Shown here piece after piece: positions 5,555 to 5,708 of a DNA stretch of 5,708 nucleotides. A program made the translations under genes and the position numbers. The notes beneath the pieces were generated by a model. It saw only the letters and a list, made by a program, of their open reading frames with translations, had not been told where the DNA came from and ran no database searches. The stretch comes from an uncultured bacterium (GTDB lineage Bacteria; Actinomycetota; Coriobacteriia; Coriobacteriales; Coriobacteriaceae): the NCBI GenBank assembly GCA_905215835.1, contig CAJMRR010000134.1:1-5708 (forward strand). Reading direction: 5' to 3'. Numbering within the stretch: position 1 is the stretch's first letter; every line of letters begins with the position of its first letter.

Positions 5555-5708
5555 GGCGGTTTGTCTCGATCTGTAACAGTAACTCGGCAAAATTGGACCT
5601 AGTTGTTACAGATTGAGACAAAAGGTCGGCGTCGTCTGGAAACGTCTCGATCTGTAACATCTGGAGCCGATATTGCCGTCTAGATGTTACAGATCGAGAC
5701 AAACCGCC
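5555..5708. repeat. Array of four alternating inverted 16-bp repeats (two hairpin units), running to the window edge
   Basis: The core GTCTCGATCTGTAACA occurs at 5563-5578 (plus), 5604-5619 (minus, one change), 5644-5659 (plus) and 5685-5700 (minus). Gaps are 25, 24 and 25 bp and share no clear sequence. Copies 1 and 2 form a hairpin with a 19-bp stem (5560-5578 with 5604-5622) in which the single change is a G-U pair in RNA. Copies 3 and 4 form a perfect 19-bp stem (5644-5662 with 5682-5700). The outer arms 5555-5578 and 5685-5708 are perfectly complementary over 24 bp. There is no gene and no T-tract, so an intrinsic terminator is unlikely. It resembles a REP/BIME-like palindromic element or a multi-site protein-binding array; function unknown. 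The window ends exactly at the last arm, so the element may be longer. Confidence 0.85.

Noticed and set aside
5335..5616. Small plus-strand frame running from the cyclo-ligase into the repeat array
   Set aside because: Most of it is antisense to the cyclo-ligase, there is no convincing ribosome site, and the composition is that of a shadow frame.
5644..5700. Intrinsic terminator in the right-hand hairpin
   Set aside because: The stem is only moderately GC-rich, the loop is 19 nt long, and no T-tract follows on either strand.
5555..5708. CRISPR array
   Set aside because: The repeats alternate in orientation, are only 16 bp, and number four; no cas gene is present.

Overview
The window is a GC-rich stretch of bacterial chromosome, densely packed with ordinary genes on both strands. 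Gene content, a GC bias at third codon positions and the general look of the proteins suggest an actinobacterium of the Coriobacteriia, most likely a gut Collinsella or relative. That taxonomic guess is inference, because no rRNA or marker gene is present.

Left part (1-2690, plus strand): the 3' end of recQ (zinc-knuckle end, winged-helix RQC and HRDC domains) is followed after 2 nt by a GntR/UTRA transcriptional regulator. Next comes a short regulatory region and a SIS-domain protein that looks like a FrlB/FraB-type sugar-phosphate deglycase. The promoter of the SIS gene is bracketed by two copies of a tandem ATAGAAC motif with a 10-bp period, the best candidate operator for the GntR protein next door. 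Regulator and enzyme probably form a small inducible unit for catabolism of an Amadori-type (or related) phosphosugar. No kinase or transporter lies in the window.

Middle (2649-3706, minus strand): a strong GC-rich hairpin terminator separates the SIS gene from a convergent NAD-dependent L-2-hydroxyacid dehydrogenase. It belongs to the lactate/hydroxyisocaproate dehydrogenase family and has an unusual substrate-specificity loop. A 210-bp divergent intergenic region (3707-3916) separates it from metA.

Right part (3917-5708): metA (plus) encodes a homoserine O-acyltransferase with Glu at position 111, which predicts acetyl-CoA rather than succinyl-CoA as donor. It converges on a minus-strand 5-formyltetrahydrofolate cyclo-ligase. 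Both touch one-carbon/methionine metabolism, but they are not in one operon.

The last 154 bp (5555-5708) hold the most unusual structure: four copies of a 16-bp sequence in strictly alternating orientation, separated by 25, 24 and 25 bp of unrelated sequence. They form two hairpin units with a perfect 24-bp outer inverted repeat that runs to the edge of the window. The array may continue beyond it.
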